The translations under genes and the position numbers were made by a program. The notes beneath the pieces were generated by a model that was not told the DNA's origin, did no database searches, and saw nothing but the letters and a program-made list of their open reading frames with translations. From positions 1 to 30,568 of the forward strand of contig DATJUC010000043.1 in NCBI GenBank assembly GCA_035502675.1: a DNA stretch of 30,568 nucleotides, given 5' to 3'. The DNA is from DATJUC01 sp035502675 (GTDB lineage: Bacteria; Vulcanimicrobiota; Vulcanimicrobiia; Vulcanimicrobiales; Vulcanimicrobiaceae). Below are positions 7,112 to 15,878 of this stretch, one piece after another. Every line of letters starts with the position of its first letter. The stretch's first letter is position 1.

Positions 7112-9886
7112 TTACTGCTTTTTGTGTGTCTCGCGCTGCACCACGCGACCTAGCTGCACGCGCGAGCGAAGCCCGAGCTTCTTGAGCGCCGAGGAAACGT
7201 GTTTCTCGGCGGTGCGCGGGCTGATGTGAAGCAGGCGCGCAATTTCGTCGTTCGAATGGCCGCCGGCAACGAGCTCGGCCACCTCGCGTTCGCGATCCGA
7301 AAGCAACGACGTGCTCGCTCGTGGGCGTTCGACCTCCAACCGCCGCAGGTCGCGCGTCGCGCCCAGCCGCCGGTACGTTTCGAGCGCGCGCTCCTCCTCC
7401 GCGCCGGCTTCGTAGGCCCGCGCGGCCAGCCATGGCCATCCAATCGCCTCAAATCCGGCGGCCGCCGCGAGCGCGCGTTCGCGGATGCCGGCCACCACGA
7501 TCCCGCGCTGCGCGGCGAAGGCCTCGAACAGGGCGGCCACCGCTTTGTTCACGCGATCTTGCGGGCGTGCGGCGGCGCGCGCGAGCTGCGCGCGCATCGC
7601 GAGCACGTCGGACTTCCGGGCAAACTGCGCGGCCGCGAGATATGCGAACAGGAAGCGGTGCGGTCCGGGTAAAACGCGGGCCATCTGCCCGAGCCAATCT
7701 TCCGCCGCCTCGATCTCGCCGCGCATGCCGAGCGCCCACGCGTACGGTCCGCCGAACAGACCGATGGCGAGCTTCATCTCGCGATCCACGCCGTAGCGCA
7801 AAAACGATTCCGAGTCGTCCAGGCGCAAGAGCGCATCGTCGCCCCAGCAGATTCCGAGTGCAACCTGCGCCGCCTTGACGTGCACCAGGATCGCGTATCC
7901 CTGCTCGGGCATGCTGCGTGCGTCGGGAAGCAGCTCGGCAGCCGTCGCGAAATCGCCGCGCAGCGTATGCTCGAGCGAAGACGCGGCGGTCGCGAGGATG
8001 GTGATCGCCGACGGATGGCGTTCGCGGCGCGTCGGGATCACATTACGGAAATGCTCCCGGGCGGACTCAATTTCTCCCAGGCCGAGCGCATCGAGCGCAA
8101 TCTGGCAATGGGTGTGACGCCGGCGATTTCCGCCGTCGTCGAGCTTCAGGCTCGCTTCGATGCCTCGGGCAGCTTCGCGCCGCCAAACGTCGATCTCGCC
8201 GCGCATCGCCGCGGCCTTAAACCGCACTTGGTGCGCGTACGATGCCGCTTCCGGATCGCTCGGAGGATCGCTCATCTCGCGCAGAAACGCGCCGGCATTT
8301 TCGACGTCGAAGGCGGCGATGCAATTGTAAGCGATGCGCGCTCGCAGCAAGTCTAGGCGGTCGGCCGGCAGTTTTTCGGCGAGCGACTCGACCGCGTCGC
8401 GATAGACGGCCGTGGCAGCGGCGGCATTGCCGGAGTTGTAGAGTTGCGCGCCGAGCGCGGCCGCGTTTCGTGCGAATCCCTCGAAATCGCCCGCGCGGCC
8501 GTAGAGCGCGGCTGCCCGGCGCAATCGCTCGATGCCGGCTTGCAGCTGGTCGAGCGAGCCGAGAGCCATGCCGATCTTATGGACGAGGCTCGCGTCTTCG
8601 TCGTCGCGGGCAGCCAGCGCACGTTCGTAATAGGAGACCGCGTCGGCGAACGCACCGATCGCGGCCGCCCGGTCGCCCGCGAGCTCGTCGTAGTGCGCGG
8701 CGCGCTGCACATCCCCGGCGCGTCGCCAGTGATGCGCCAGCTCGACCACCACGGCGTGCCGGTCCGCGCGCTGCTCGAGTTCGCGCGCGATGGCTTCGTG
8801 CAGCGGACGAACGCGTTCGGGAAGGAGCTCGCCGTACAGCACTTCCTGGATCAACGCGTGCCGAAACTGCACTTCGCCGCCGTCCGCGTCGTCGACGAGA
8901 TGCAGTGCGCGCGCGCGTTCGACGGCGTCGAGCACTGCATCGCGACCGGCATCGAGCGTCGCGACCAGCCGATCGACGGAAAACCGCTGGCCGAGGGCGG
9001 CGGCGAGCACGACGATCCGGCGCTCCTGCTCGGACAGATGCGCTGCGCGCGCGAGCACGGCGCTCCGGATCGACAGCGGCAACGCGCTCGACGCCGCGCG
9101 CGACGGTGCGGCGACGGCGTTCTTTACGAGCTCCTGGGCGAAGAACGGGTTGCCTTGGCTGCGTTTGACGATGTCGGCGATCGTCTCGGCCGGGAGCGCG
9201 CGCGCGTGCGGCAGCGATCGTTCGACCAGCAAGCGGCTCGAACCGTAGTCGAGCGGCCTAAGTTCGATCGTCTCGACGTTCGTCTTTGAGAGCAAGGCTG
9301 CAAAGTCGGAAAGCTTTGGGTGAAGTGCGCCGATTTGGTCGATGGAATAGCTGGCCACCAGGAGCAGCCGCCGCCGCTCGACGCGATCGGCGAGGAACGA
9401 GAGATAGGCGAGGGTCGAGCGGTCGGCCCAGTGCAGATCGTCGACGAACAGCGCGACGGTTCCGCGGTTGGCCTGACGCGCGAAGGCGGCGTCGATCGCT
9501 TCCAGCAACGAGCCCGTCGACAGTGCCGCCGCTTCGGCGCCGGCATTGCGCTCGAACGAAAGACGATCGACCAACGACCGCGTGGCCGGGTCGTGCGGGC
9601 CCTTCTCGCGACGGTCGAGCGACTGTAAGAGCTCGCGGAGCGGGCCGAACGGCGTTTGGACGAACTCGATGCAGCGCGCCGAAGCGACCGCCGAGCGCGC
9701 GCCGCCGAACGTCGACTCGACGTGACGTAAGAGCCGGGACTTGCCGATTCCAGCCTCGCCCGCGACGAGCACGATCCGCCCCCGTCCCTCCGACGCGGCA
9801 CGCCGGAACGCGACGACCCGTTCGCTCTCGGTCTCACGGCCGAGAAGCTCCGAGCGCGACCGCAACGATTCCGCCTTATGAGTCAT
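7112..9886 (-). CDS. large ATP-binding LuxR-family (MalT-like) transcriptional regulator
   Basis: This 924-aa regulator has an N-terminal AAA/STAND ATPase module with Walker A GEAGIGKS at residues 43-50 and a Walker B-like LFVDDLHWAD near residue 150. A long middle region of helical, TPR-like repeats (about 330-850) probably senses a ligand or partner. It ends in a LuxR/GerE helix-turn-helix (LSDREREVAELVAGGHSNDE, then ISPRTAEKHVSSALKKLG) in the last 63 residues. This layout is that of MalT-like LAL regulators, which oligomerise on ATP and inducer and activate transcription. It is divergent from the acid phosphatase gene, a possible target. No known operator is visible. The ligand is unknown. 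Confidence 0.92.
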   Translation of the reverse strand: MTHKAESLRSRSELLGRETESERVVAFRRAASEGRGRIVLVAGEAGIGKSRLLRHVESTFGGARSAVASARCIEFVQTPFGPLRELLQSLDRREKGPHDPATRSLVDRLSFERNAGAEAAALSTGSLLEAIDAAFARQANRGTVALFVDDLHWADRSTLAYLSFLADRVERRRLLLVASYSIDQIGALHPKLSDFAALLSKTNVETIELRPLDYGSSRLLVERSLPHARALPAETIADIVKRSQGNPFFAQELVKNAVAAPSRAASSALPLSIRSAVLARAAHLSEQERRIVVLAAALGQRFSVDRLVATLDAGRDAVLDAVERARALHLVDDADGGEVQFRHALIQEVLYGELLPERVRPLHEAIARELEQRADRHAVVVELAHHWRRAGDVQRAAHYDELAGDRAAAIGAFADAVSYYERALAARDDEDASLVHKIGMALGSLDQLQAGIERLRRAAALYGRAGDFEGFARNAAALGAQLYNSGNAAAATAVYRDAVESLAEKLPADRLDLLRARIAYNCIAAFDVENAGAFLREMSDPPSDPEAASYAHQVRFKAAAMRGEIDVWRREAARGIEASLKLDDGGNRRRHTHCQIALDALGLGEIESAREHFRNVIPTRRERHPSAITILATAASSLEHTLRGDFATAAELLPDARSMPEQGYAILVHVKAAQVALGICWGDDALLRLDDSESFLRYGVDREMKLAIGLFGGPYAWALGMRGEIEAAEDWLGQMARVLPGPHRFLFAYLAAAQFARKSDVLAMRAQLARAAARPQDRVNKAVAALFEAFAAQRGIVVAGIRERALAAAAGFEAIGWPWLAARAYEAGAEEERALETYRRLGATRDLRRLEVERPRASTSLLSDREREVAELVAGGHSNDEIARLLHISPRTAEKHVSSALKKLGLRSRVQLGRVVQRETHKKQ

Positions 9887-9910
9887 TCGTGCTTACTCGC
9901 GCCGCCTTTG

Positions 9911-9935
9911 CCGGCTTCGGCCGGAACTCTTTTTT
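9911..9935 (+). terminator. terminator-like hairpin with TTCG loop and T run
   Basis: A five-base-pair stem CCGGC/GCCGG closes on a stable TTCG tetraloop. It is followed by AACTC and a run of six T (9930-9935), the form of an intrinsic terminator on the plus strand. It lies in the 100-base spacer between the divergent LuxR-type and acid phosphatase genes, upstream of the phosphatase start, where there is no plus-strand gene to terminate. It could be an attenuator in the phosphatase leader, or a block to stray transcription. The short stem leaves real doubt. Confidence 0.4.
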
Positions 9936-9997
9936 CGTAGCAGCTTCCACGTCCGGGTTTTCATGTTTGCGTCAGGCGGCTGGTGCATAATCGTGGC

Positions 9998-11263
9998 GTG
10001 AAGCACTTGATATCGATTGCATCGTTCTTTGCGCTGGCACTTTCGGCCGCCGCCCCCGCAGTGGCGGCCGATGCCGGTTCGGCAGCGCCGGCGCCGGCGA
10101 TACCGATGGTCGTCGTGGTTAGCCGGCACGGGGTACGATCGCCGACGCATCCGGCCGAACTGCAGCCTTATGCGCGCCAGCCGTGGGCGACCTGGACGGG
10201 CCACCCCGGCGACCTAACGGCGCACGGCGCGCTGCTCATGCGGCAGTTCGGTGCGTCTTACCGCCGCCAATACGGAGACGCTCTCGGCATCGGCACGCGG
10301 GGCTGCCCCCCGGCCGGCTCGATTTTTATTTGGGCCGATGTCGACCAGCGGACGCGCGCCACCGCGGAAGCGGTCGCAAACGGATTCGCACCGGGATGCG
10401 GCGTCGCCGTCGGACACGCCTCCGGCGACAGCGATCCTCTTTTCGACCCGCTGCCGGGAATCGGGACCGTCGACGCGGCGACCGCGAAGGCCGCGGTCCT
10501 CGGGACGGCCGGCGGCGACTTGAGCCAGTTCTACGAAGCCGACGCTTCGGCGTTTGCGACCATGGAACGCGTACTGGGATGCGCGCCGCCGGCGGCATGC
10601 AAAACGATCGTTTCGGTTCCGACCACGGTTGTCAATAAGGGCGACGGCGGCTTGGCGAGCATCAAAGGCGGCCTCGACGCCGCAGCGGACGTGGCCGAGA
10701 ATCTGTTGCTGGAATACGTCGAGGGACGGCCCACCGTGGGATGGGGACGCGTGGATCGTGCGACCCTCGTGCAGATGCTTTCGCTCCACGTGCTCAACAA
10801 ACGGCTCGAACACGGAAATCGCTACACCGCCCGCGCTCACGCATCGAACATCATGGCGCACGTGTTGCAGACGCTCCAAGAGGGCGCCAGCGGCCACGCC
10901 GTCGAGGGCACCCGAGTCCCGCCGCACAGCCGCTTCGTCTTCTTTGCCGGCCACGACACGCAACTGTCGGAGCTTGCCGGGTTGCTCGGACTCAACTGGC
11001 TGGTTTCCGGCGACGCTTATAACGACACGCCTCCGGGAAGCGCGCTCGTCTTCGAGCTGCACGCCGCTTCGGCCGGCGCCGAACCGTTCGTGCGCACGTT
11101 CCTGGCAGAACAGTCGCTCGACGACATGCGGGCCGGACACGGAGAACGTCCATCGCGCGTACCCGTCTACGTTCCGGGATGTCCGGCTCTGGATTGCCCG
11201 ATCTCCGACTTCGCGCACGTCGTCGAGGGCGCGATCGATCCGTCGTTTGTGGCGCCTTGGTGA
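9998..11263 (+). CDS. secreted histidine acid phosphatase (AppA/Agp-like)
   Basis: This is a periplasmic phosphomonoesterase of the two-domain histidine acid phosphatase family, 421 aa. The catalytic motif SRHGVRSP supplies the nucleophilic His and phosphate-binding Arg residues. The late FFAGHDTQ motif supplies the His-Asp pair that donates the proton. A signal peptide is seen at the N-terminus (KHLISIASFFALALSAAAPAVAADA). I chose GTG 9998, which puts a Lys directly before the hydrophobic core. GTG 9983 is the alternative and adds five residues. Neither has a well-spaced Shine-Dalgarno. Several Cys residues could form disulfides after export. Members act on sugar phosphates or phytate; the substrate is not readable here. 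It is divergent from the LuxR-type regulator. Confidence 0.92.
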   Translation: MKHLISIASFFALALSAAAPAVAADAGSAAPAPAIPMVVVVSRHGVRSPTHPAELQPYARQPWATWTGHPGDLTAHGALLMRQFGASYRRQYGDALGIGTRGCPPAGSIFIWADVDQRTRATAEAVANGFAPGCGVAVGHASGDSDPLFDPLPGIGTVDAATAKAAVLGTAGGDLSQFYEADASAFATMERVLGCAPPAACKTIVSVPTTVVNKGDGGLASIKGGLDAAADVAENLLLEYVEGRPTVGWGRVDRATLVQMLSLHVLNKRLEHGNRYTARAHASNIMAHVLQTLQEGASGHAVEGTRVPPHSRFVFFAGHDTQLSELAGLLGLNWLVSGDAYNDTPPGSALVFELHAASAGAEPFVRTFLAEQSLDDMRAGHGERPSRVPVYVPGCPALDCPISDFAHVVEGAIDPSFVAPW

Positions 11264-11387
11264 CGGCCCCAAACGTCTAAGGCAATTTCGGACTCGAGTC
11301 TGCATTGCTCGAGCCGGCGGAACGAGCCGCTCGGCTGCCTGAGAATGCACGTTTATCCTTGCGGATCGCCGGGTAGCTACGCCAAAG

Positions 11388-11780
11388 ATGGCCGAGCACC
11401 AGCGCTTCCCAAGCGAGGTAGCGTCATTCATCGCTTCCTGCATCGACTCGGTAGAGCAGGTTGAAATTCTCCTGACGCTTCGCAGCGACCGTACGCGGCA
11501 CTGGACGGTCGAAGAGTTAAGCCGCGGCCAGCATAGCTCGGTGCACTCCGTCCACCTGCGGCTCGGGCGTCTCATCGATTCGGGTTTGGTTGCAGGCGAA
11601 GGAAGCTCGTACGTCTACGCGGCTCCGCCGGAGGCCGACGAATTAGTCCGCCGGCTCGCCGAGTTGTATGCCGATCGCCGCACGGCCGTCATCGAGCGGA
11701 TCTTCAGCGAGCCGCGCGATCCTCTGCAGTCGTTTGCGGATGCCTTCCGGCTGCGCAAGGAGGTCCGAGACGATGAGTGA
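11388..11780 (+). CDS. small winged-helix-like putative transcriptional regulator
   Basis: This 130-aa soluble protein looks like a winged helix. Residues 12-30 form a helix containing EQVEILLTLR. Residues 40-65 (VEELSRGQHSSVHSVHLRLG) fit a helix-turn-helix with recognition helix. RLIDSGLVAGEGSSYVYAAP is typical of a beta-hairpin wing, followed by a helical tail. It may read DNA as a dimer, but I cannot name its family with certainty. Its stop overlaps the next membrane-protein gene by 8 nt and a third gene follows with a 4-nt overlap. The three are therefore one operon, and the regulator probably controls or works with the two membrane proteins. Confidence 0.7.
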   Translation: MAEHQRFPSEVASFIASCIDSVEQVEILLTLRSDRTRHWTVEELSRGQHSSVHSVHLRLGRLIDSGLVAGEGSSYVYAAPPEADELVRRLAELYADRRTAVIERIFSEPRDPLQSFADAFRLRKEVRDDE

Positions 11781-12030
11781 TTTCGTCTATATCTTGTCCT
11801 CGGTCACGAGCGCTTTGTGCGCCGTTCTGCTGCTGCGTTCGTACGCCCGCGCGCGTCAGCGGCTGCTGCTTTGGAGCGGTCTGGCGTTCGTCGGATTTAC
11901 GCTGAACAACGCGCTGCTGTGGGTCGACATTCGGGCCCTCCCGAACGTGGATCTTTCGGCGTGGCGCCTGGTGCCCGCGGTCCTGGGACTGATGGTTCTT
12001 TGCTACGGCCTCATTTGGGAGACAACGTGA
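11773..12030 (+). CDS. small membrane protein, DUF5985-like, copy 1
   Basis: This 85-aa protein has three hydrophobic spans (about residues 4-20, 33-50 and 62-80), separated by a basic RSYARARQRLLLW segment. The same arrangement, LLLRSY-R-R-RL-L, appears in the next gene, so the two are paralogues side by side. I recall such short three-span proteins as DUF5985; no function is established that I know. It starts inside the regulator gene and ends in a GTGA overlap with its paralogue. Confidence 0.7.
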   Translation: MSDFVYILSSVTSALCAVLLLRSYARARQRLLLWSGLAFVGFTLNNALLWVDIRALPNVDLSAWRLVPAVLGLMVLCYGLIWETT

Positions 12031-12350
12031 CGTACGCGGTGCTCTCGGGCGTTACGTTCGGACTCTGCCTGGCGGCGGCCGCGCTGCTTCTGCGCTCGTA
12101 CCGTCGAAGTCGCGACCGCCTCTTTCTGCTGTTTGCGATTCCGTTCTTCATTCTGGGCGTCAACCAGCTCGTCTTAGGAATTCTCAATCGGCCTGAGGCC
12201 GATCTCCCGTTCGCTCATCTTCCCCGCCTCATCTCGTTCCTGTTCATCATCGCCGCGATCGTCGACAAAAACCGTGCGGTGAGGCGCCGCACCAAGCTGC
12301 GTCTGGTGCACGACAAGGAACCGGAGCGCCCGCGCCGCGCGCGGCTTTGA
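12027..12350 (+). CDS. small membrane protein, DUF5985-like, copy 2
   Basis: This 107-aa protein starts at GTG in a GTGA overlap with the previous gene. It has three spans: LSGVTFGLCLAAAALLL, FLLFAIPFFILGVNQLVLG and LISFLFIIAAIVD. After span 1 comes RSYRRSRDRLFLLF, matching copy 1 closely, and both have a conserved Asn before the second-span end. The C-terminus is basic and soluble (RRRTKLRLVHDKEPERPRR). Tandem duplication of one gene, or a two-chain membrane complex, is the simplest reading. Function is unknown. Confidence 0.7.
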   Translation: MTYAVLSGVTFGLCLAAAALLLRSYRRSRDRLFLLFAIPFFILGVNQLVLGILNRPEADLPFAHLPRLISFLFIIAAIVDKNRAVRRRTKLRLVHDKEPERPRRARL

Positions 12351-12400
12351 ACGCCTTTTGAAGCGGCTTTGATGGCACCCGGCGAGCGGGGCGGCCTACC

Positions 12401-13687
12401 ATGTCGCGTAGAGACATGCTTCCCGCTCTTTTACTGGCCGCGACGGTCGGCTGGTCGCTGCCGCTCGACGGCCCCTGGAAGTTTCATCCGGGCGACGACC
12501 CGCGCTGGGCGAGCCCGGCCTTCGATGATTCCGCTTGGGCGACGCAAAGTCTGGCGGCGCCGGTAAGTTCCAACGACGGCGATCAAGGCATTACGCATTA
12601 CGCGCCGGGCTGGGCGGCACAAGGCTTCCGCGGCTATCGAGGCTTCGCGTGGTATCGCATTCGCGTCGATACGCCGCTGCTCGCGCGCGGCGACCTCGCG
12701 ATCCTCGGGCCTGCGATGGCGGATAGCGCGTATCAAGTTTACGCCGGCGGAAAGTTAGCCGGCGGGATCGGCGATTTCTCTGGTTCGAAGCCGGTGGCGT
12801 ACGCGATCCATCCGGCAATGTTTGCCATTGCGGCGCGCGGGCCGCTGCTGATTGCCGTACGCGTCTGGATGGGGCCGTGGGTCGCCGGCCCTCGTTCCGG
12901 CGGCATGCGCGTCGCTCCGGTTGTCGGAAACGCCCCCGGCGCGGGCGATGCGTACGCGGTGCAGTGGTTCGAGAAGATCCGTGCGTTCTCGCTCGAGATC
13001 GTGCAGGCGTGTCTGTTCGTCGGGCTCGCGGTCGTCTCTCTGTTGCTGCTTGGGCTGCAGCCGAACAAGCGCGGCCCCGCCGTTTTGGCGATTGCATTGC
13101 TGCTCACGGCGGCCGAGCGCGCGCACCTGACGATTTTCTGGTGTCTCGGCATCGAAAGCGTCCCGGCGTTCTTCACCGTCAGCGTGTTGCTGGTTCCGGC
13201 GACGCTCGGTAGCTGGGTGCTAGCTTGGGCGTACTGGCTGGATCTGCGCAAGCCGCGCCTTGCCGGCGCAACGATTGCCGTGACGGTCGTCTACGCCCTA
13301 ACCGGCCTTCTTCGGTTGCCGGCACTCAACGGAGACGGCTTCCCCAATCTCGCCGTAACCTCCGCAACGCTCTCGACGTTCGAGCGTTGCGGGCTGTTGG
13401 CGTTGTTGGCGCTCGTCGCGTACTTCGGGATCGTCGAGCGGCGCCGCGAGACGTTCGCGGCGCTTCCGTCGATCCTGCTCGTCGCAATCGGGCAATTTGG
13501 AATCGAGCTCGTTCGGCTTGGCGTACCGGGTATCTGGTTTCCGTTCGGCATGGGCGTCTCGCTCGCGAACTATGCGTACCTCGTGTCGAACGTGGCGATC
13601 TTCGCGCTGCTGTTTAGATCGGCGAGCAGATCGGCCCCGGCCCGGGCCGCCGCGCCGATGCCGAGCTTTTCGAAGTTACCGGCGTGA
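12401..13687 (+). CDS. extracellular beta-domain plus seven-span membrane protein without effector
   Basis: This 428-aa protein has a signal peptide or first anchor at residues 1-20. Residues about 21-180 form a jelly-roll beta domain. Its opening, GPWKFHPGDDPRWASPAFDDSAW, is the wording of galactose-binding-like domains in glycosidases and 7TMR sensors. From about residue 195 there are seven hydrophobic spans, the last ending near residue 405, then a short tail. This is the architecture of 7TMR-DISM receptors, in which a kinase, GGDEF or SpoIIE output domain normally follows. Here the chain simply stops. It may pass its signal to a separate partner, or be a remnant. It lies 50 bases after the small operon on the same strand. 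Confidence 0.75.
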   Translation: MSRRDMLPALLLAATVGWSLPLDGPWKFHPGDDPRWASPAFDDSAWATQSLAAPVSSNDGDQGITHYAPGWAAQGFRGYRGFAWYRIRVDTPLLARGDLAILGPAMADSAYQVYAGGKLAGGIGDFSGSKPVAYAIHPAMFAIAARGPLLIAVRVWMGPWVAGPRSGGMRVAPVVGNAPGAGDAYAVQWFEKIRAFSLEIVQACLFVGLAVVSLLLLGLQPNKRGPAVLAIALLLTAAERAHLTIFWCLGIESVPAFFTVSVLLVPATLGSWVLAWAYWLDLRKPRLAGATIAVTVVYALTGLLRLPALNGDGFPNLAVTSATLSTFERCGLLALLALVAYFGIVERRRETFAALPSILLVAIGQFGIELVRLGVPGIWFPFGMGVSLANYAYLVSNVAIFALLFRSASRSAPARAAAPMPSFSKLPA

Positions 13688-13732
13688 TCGACGTGAGCGT
13701 GGGCAGCGGTCCCGGCACCAAACGAGGACGCT

Positions 13733-13764
13733 AAAAACGGCGAGCTTTCGGAAAGCTCGCCGTT
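13733..13764 (-). terminator. intrinsic terminator of the small lipoprotein gene
   Basis: A perfect 13-bp inverted repeat (13736-13748 with 13752-13764, three-base loop) carries AACGGCGAGCTTT and its complement. On the minus strand it is followed by a run of T, counting the A's at 13733-13737. It stands 20 bases beyond the stop of the lipoprotein gene. It also lies 49 bases past the seven-span gene on the plus strand, so it may serve both convergent genes. This is the clearest terminator in the window. Confidence 0.85.
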
Positions 13765-13783
13765 CGTGCGACGGTGTGGTGGC

Positions 13784-14236
13784 CTAACATTTCCCAGTCG
13801 AAAGAAACTTAATGGGAATGACTTTCCCTTTCTTGAGGTTGGTCTTGCCGATGCTCCCCGCAGCCGCGAGACAGCCCTTGCCGTTCGGCTTCGTGTACAG
13901 CCCGATGGTGGCTTTCTGAATGGTTATCGTTATTCCGGCGGTGATGAGACAGCCGGTGGCTGCGGTACCTTTTGCGCCCGCGCTAAGATGGCACGTTCCA
14001 TTCAGCGTGCTCGGGTAGCCTTTGCCGTTGACGTAAAAGACGCCCTTCGCGCTGTGGATCGTGATGGTCTTGTGGGGTGCCAGGTTCGGCGACGTTTCCT
14101 CCTGGAGGCCGCCAAGGTACGACGGGGCGTGCGCGATCGCCGGCGCCGGCCCCCCTGAGGGTATCGACGGTGACGACGGCGAGGAACATGCCGCCAATAC
14201 GAGCACCGCGACCGATGAGAATAATCGCTTGGTCAT
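13784..14236 (-). CDS. small lipoprotein, function unknown
   Basis: This 150-aa protein has a clean lipoprotein signal: basic start MTKRLF, hydrophobic core, lipobox LAAC (Cys17), then a Ser/Pro-rich linker to about residue 40. The mature part has four further Cys, HSAKGVFYVNGKGYPST, a GTCHLSAG and a GCLITAG turn, and a Lys-rich end (KTNLKKGKVIPIKF). This suggests a compact beta fold stabilised by disulfides. The ribosome site AGAAAGG lies 8 bases before the ATG. I do not recognise a family. It is monocistronic, ending in a strong terminator. Confidence 0.72.
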   Translation of the reverse strand: MTKRLFSSVAVLVLAACSSPSSPSIPSGGPAPAIAHAPSYLGGLQEETSPNLAPHKTITIHSAKGVFYVNGKGYPSTLNGTCHLSAGAKGTAATGCLITAGITITIQKATIGLYTKPNGKGCLAAAGSIGKTNLKKGKVIPIKFLSTGKC

Positions 14237-14321
14237 AGACGTGCCTTTCTTTGGACTACCCCGGCCAAGGAGAAACGTTCGCTGCCCAGCGCTCGGTTCC
14301 GCGTCCGGGTCTGAAACGGGC

Positions 14322-15803
14322 TTAGTGCCGCTTTTTGAGGGTGCGCACGGCTTTGGCGAGGTTTCGCACGCTTCGATCGACGTCGTCGGGCGTACACTGG
14401 GCGAACCCTAAGAGCAGCACGTCGCAGCGCCGCGAGCGATGATAGTAGTTCGAGATCGGCACGATTGCGAGCTTTTGCGGGCCGATCGCCTCGGCCGCGC
14501 GTTTGTCGTTCAGCCCGCGCAGCCCGACCAGCAGATGCATTCCCGTCTCGGGCGCCACGACGTCGACGAGGTCGCCCGCATGGCGCGAGAGCGCTTCGAT
14601 CAGAGCCGACCGGCGCTGCTCGTAGATCGCGCGCATCTGACGCACGTGACGCGCGAAGTGACCTTCCCCCATGAAGGCCGCGAGCGTCGCCTGTTCTACG
14701 ACCGGCGAATGACGGTCGGTGAAGCCGCGAACCGAAACGATGCGCGGCAAGAGCTCCTCGGGAAGCACCATGAAGCCCAGGCGAAGCGACGGGTAGAGGA
14801 GCTTGCTAAAGGAACCGATGTAGATGACCCGGCCGCCCGTGTCGATGCTTGCAATCGCCGACAGCGGACTGCCGGCATAGCGAAATTCGCCGTCGTAGTC
14901 GTCCTCGAGGATAAAGGCGTTGGAGCCTTCGGCCCATTCCAGGAGCGCGAGCCGTCGCCCGAGCGTCATCGTCGCGCCGAGGGGAAAATGATGCGCGGGC
15001 GTGACGTACGCGGCGCGGGCCTTCCGGTGCGGATGCCGCAGCGAGCCGACGTCCATTCCCTCGGCGTCGACGCTGACGGGTACGAGTTCGGCGCAGGCCG
15101 CGAGCAGCGCCGCGCGAGCCCCTGGATAGCCGGGATCCTCGACCAGAACGCGATCGCCGGCATCGAGCAACAGACGCGCGACCAGATCGAGAGCCTGCTG
15201 CGTGCCGGCCACGACCAGGATTCGTCTGCTCGAAACCCTTATGCCGCGCGTGCTTTCCAAGTACGTAGCGATCTGTTCGCGCAGCGGAAGAAAGCCGGCA
15301 GGATTTGCGTAGCCCAGCTCGCTTTTCGCAAGTGAGTCGAACTGCCGCGCCATCAGGTGCTTCCAAATCCGAAACGGAAACAGCTCGATGGCCGGCTCGC
15401 CGATTCCGGGTGCGCGGCGTTCGACGACGTCGAACGGAACGGTAGCCCGAGCCATCGCCGCTCCCCGGCGCGAGAGCCGCGGCGCACGCACTTTGCCGGG
15501 GCGTTGCGAGCGGCTCTGGCCGAGCAAGTCGGCCGGCAGCAGCGACGCGATTCGCGTGCCGGCGCCGACGGCGGACTCGATATATCCCTCGGCAGCGAGC
15601 TGTTCGTAGGCGGCGTTGACCGTGTTACGCGAGACGCCGAGCTCGTTGCTCAACATCCGGGTGGACGGCAGCCGCGATCCGGGTTTGAGTTTGCCGGCGA
15701 GCACGGCCGCAGCGATTTCGCCATGGATTTGCCGGTTCAACGGCTTGTCGCTCGCGCGGTCGAGCTTGAGCGGCCGCAGCTCGCTGCGCGCGGCAGTCTT
15801 CAT
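14322..15803 (-). CDS. MocR/PdxR-type GntR regulator with aminotransferase domain
   Basis: This 493-aa regulator has an N-terminal GntR winged helix (residues about 10-75, NRQIHGEIAAAVLAGKLKPG and GVSRNTVNAAYEQLAAEGYI). It is joined to a class I aminotransferase-like domain that binds PLP as a sensor. The PLP lysine is in GSFSKLLYPSLRLG, and the upstream EDDYDGEF supplies the Asp that holds the pyridine nitrogen. I chose ATG 15803 over ATG 15860, because the extra 19 residues look unlike the family and CAGG lies just before 15803. MocR proteins control vitamin B6, GABA or taurine genes. The neighbouring target here is probably the DoxX-like gene or itself, as both have a TGGTAC site. Confidence 0.92.
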   Translation of the reverse strand: MKTAARSELRPLKLDRASDKPLNRQIHGEIAAAVLAGKLKPGSRLPSTRMLSNELGVSRNTVNAAYEQLAAEGYIESAVGAGTRIASLLPADLLGQSRSQRPGKVRAPRLSRRGAAMARATVPFDVVERRAPGIGEPAIELFPFRIWKHLMARQFDSLAKSELGYANPAGFLPLREQIATYLESTRGIRVSSRRILVVAGTQQALDLVARLLLDAGDRVLVEDPGYPGARAALLAACAELVPVSVDAEGMDVGSLRHPHRKARAAYVTPAHHFPLGATMTLGRRLALLEWAEGSNAFILEDDYDGEFRYAGSPLSAIASIDTGGRVIYIGSFSKLLYPSLRLGFMVLPEELLPRIVSVRGFTDRHSPVVEQATLAAFMGEGHFARHVRQMRAIYEQRRSALIEALSRHAGDLVDVVAPETGMHLLVGLRGLNDKRAAEAIGPQKLAIVPISNYYHRSRRCDVLLLGFAQCTPDDVDRSVRNLAKAVRTLKKRH

Positions 15804-15806
15804 CCT

Positions 15807-15820
15807 GAAAATGGTACTAC
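15807..15820 (+). promoter_or_regulatory. candidate MocR-type operator before the regulator's own start
   Basis: GAAAATGGTACTAC lies only four bases upstream of the regulator ATG, so a protein bound here would cover the translation start region. It shares AAATGGTAC with a palindromic site before the DoxX-like gene. The pairing is a visible match; that the MocR protein binds it is inference. Confidence 0.4.
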
Positions 15821-15878
15821 GCGCCGGCGGCCGGCCGCCCCTGGCCTGTGCCATTACCACAACGGCGGTCCGGAGTTT

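Noticed and set aside
10214..11575. A 453-aa open frame antisense to the acid phosphatase gene
   Set aside because: It mirrors the phosphatase and regulator frames, has no domain pattern and is rich in Arg, as expected of a shadow in GC-rich DNA.
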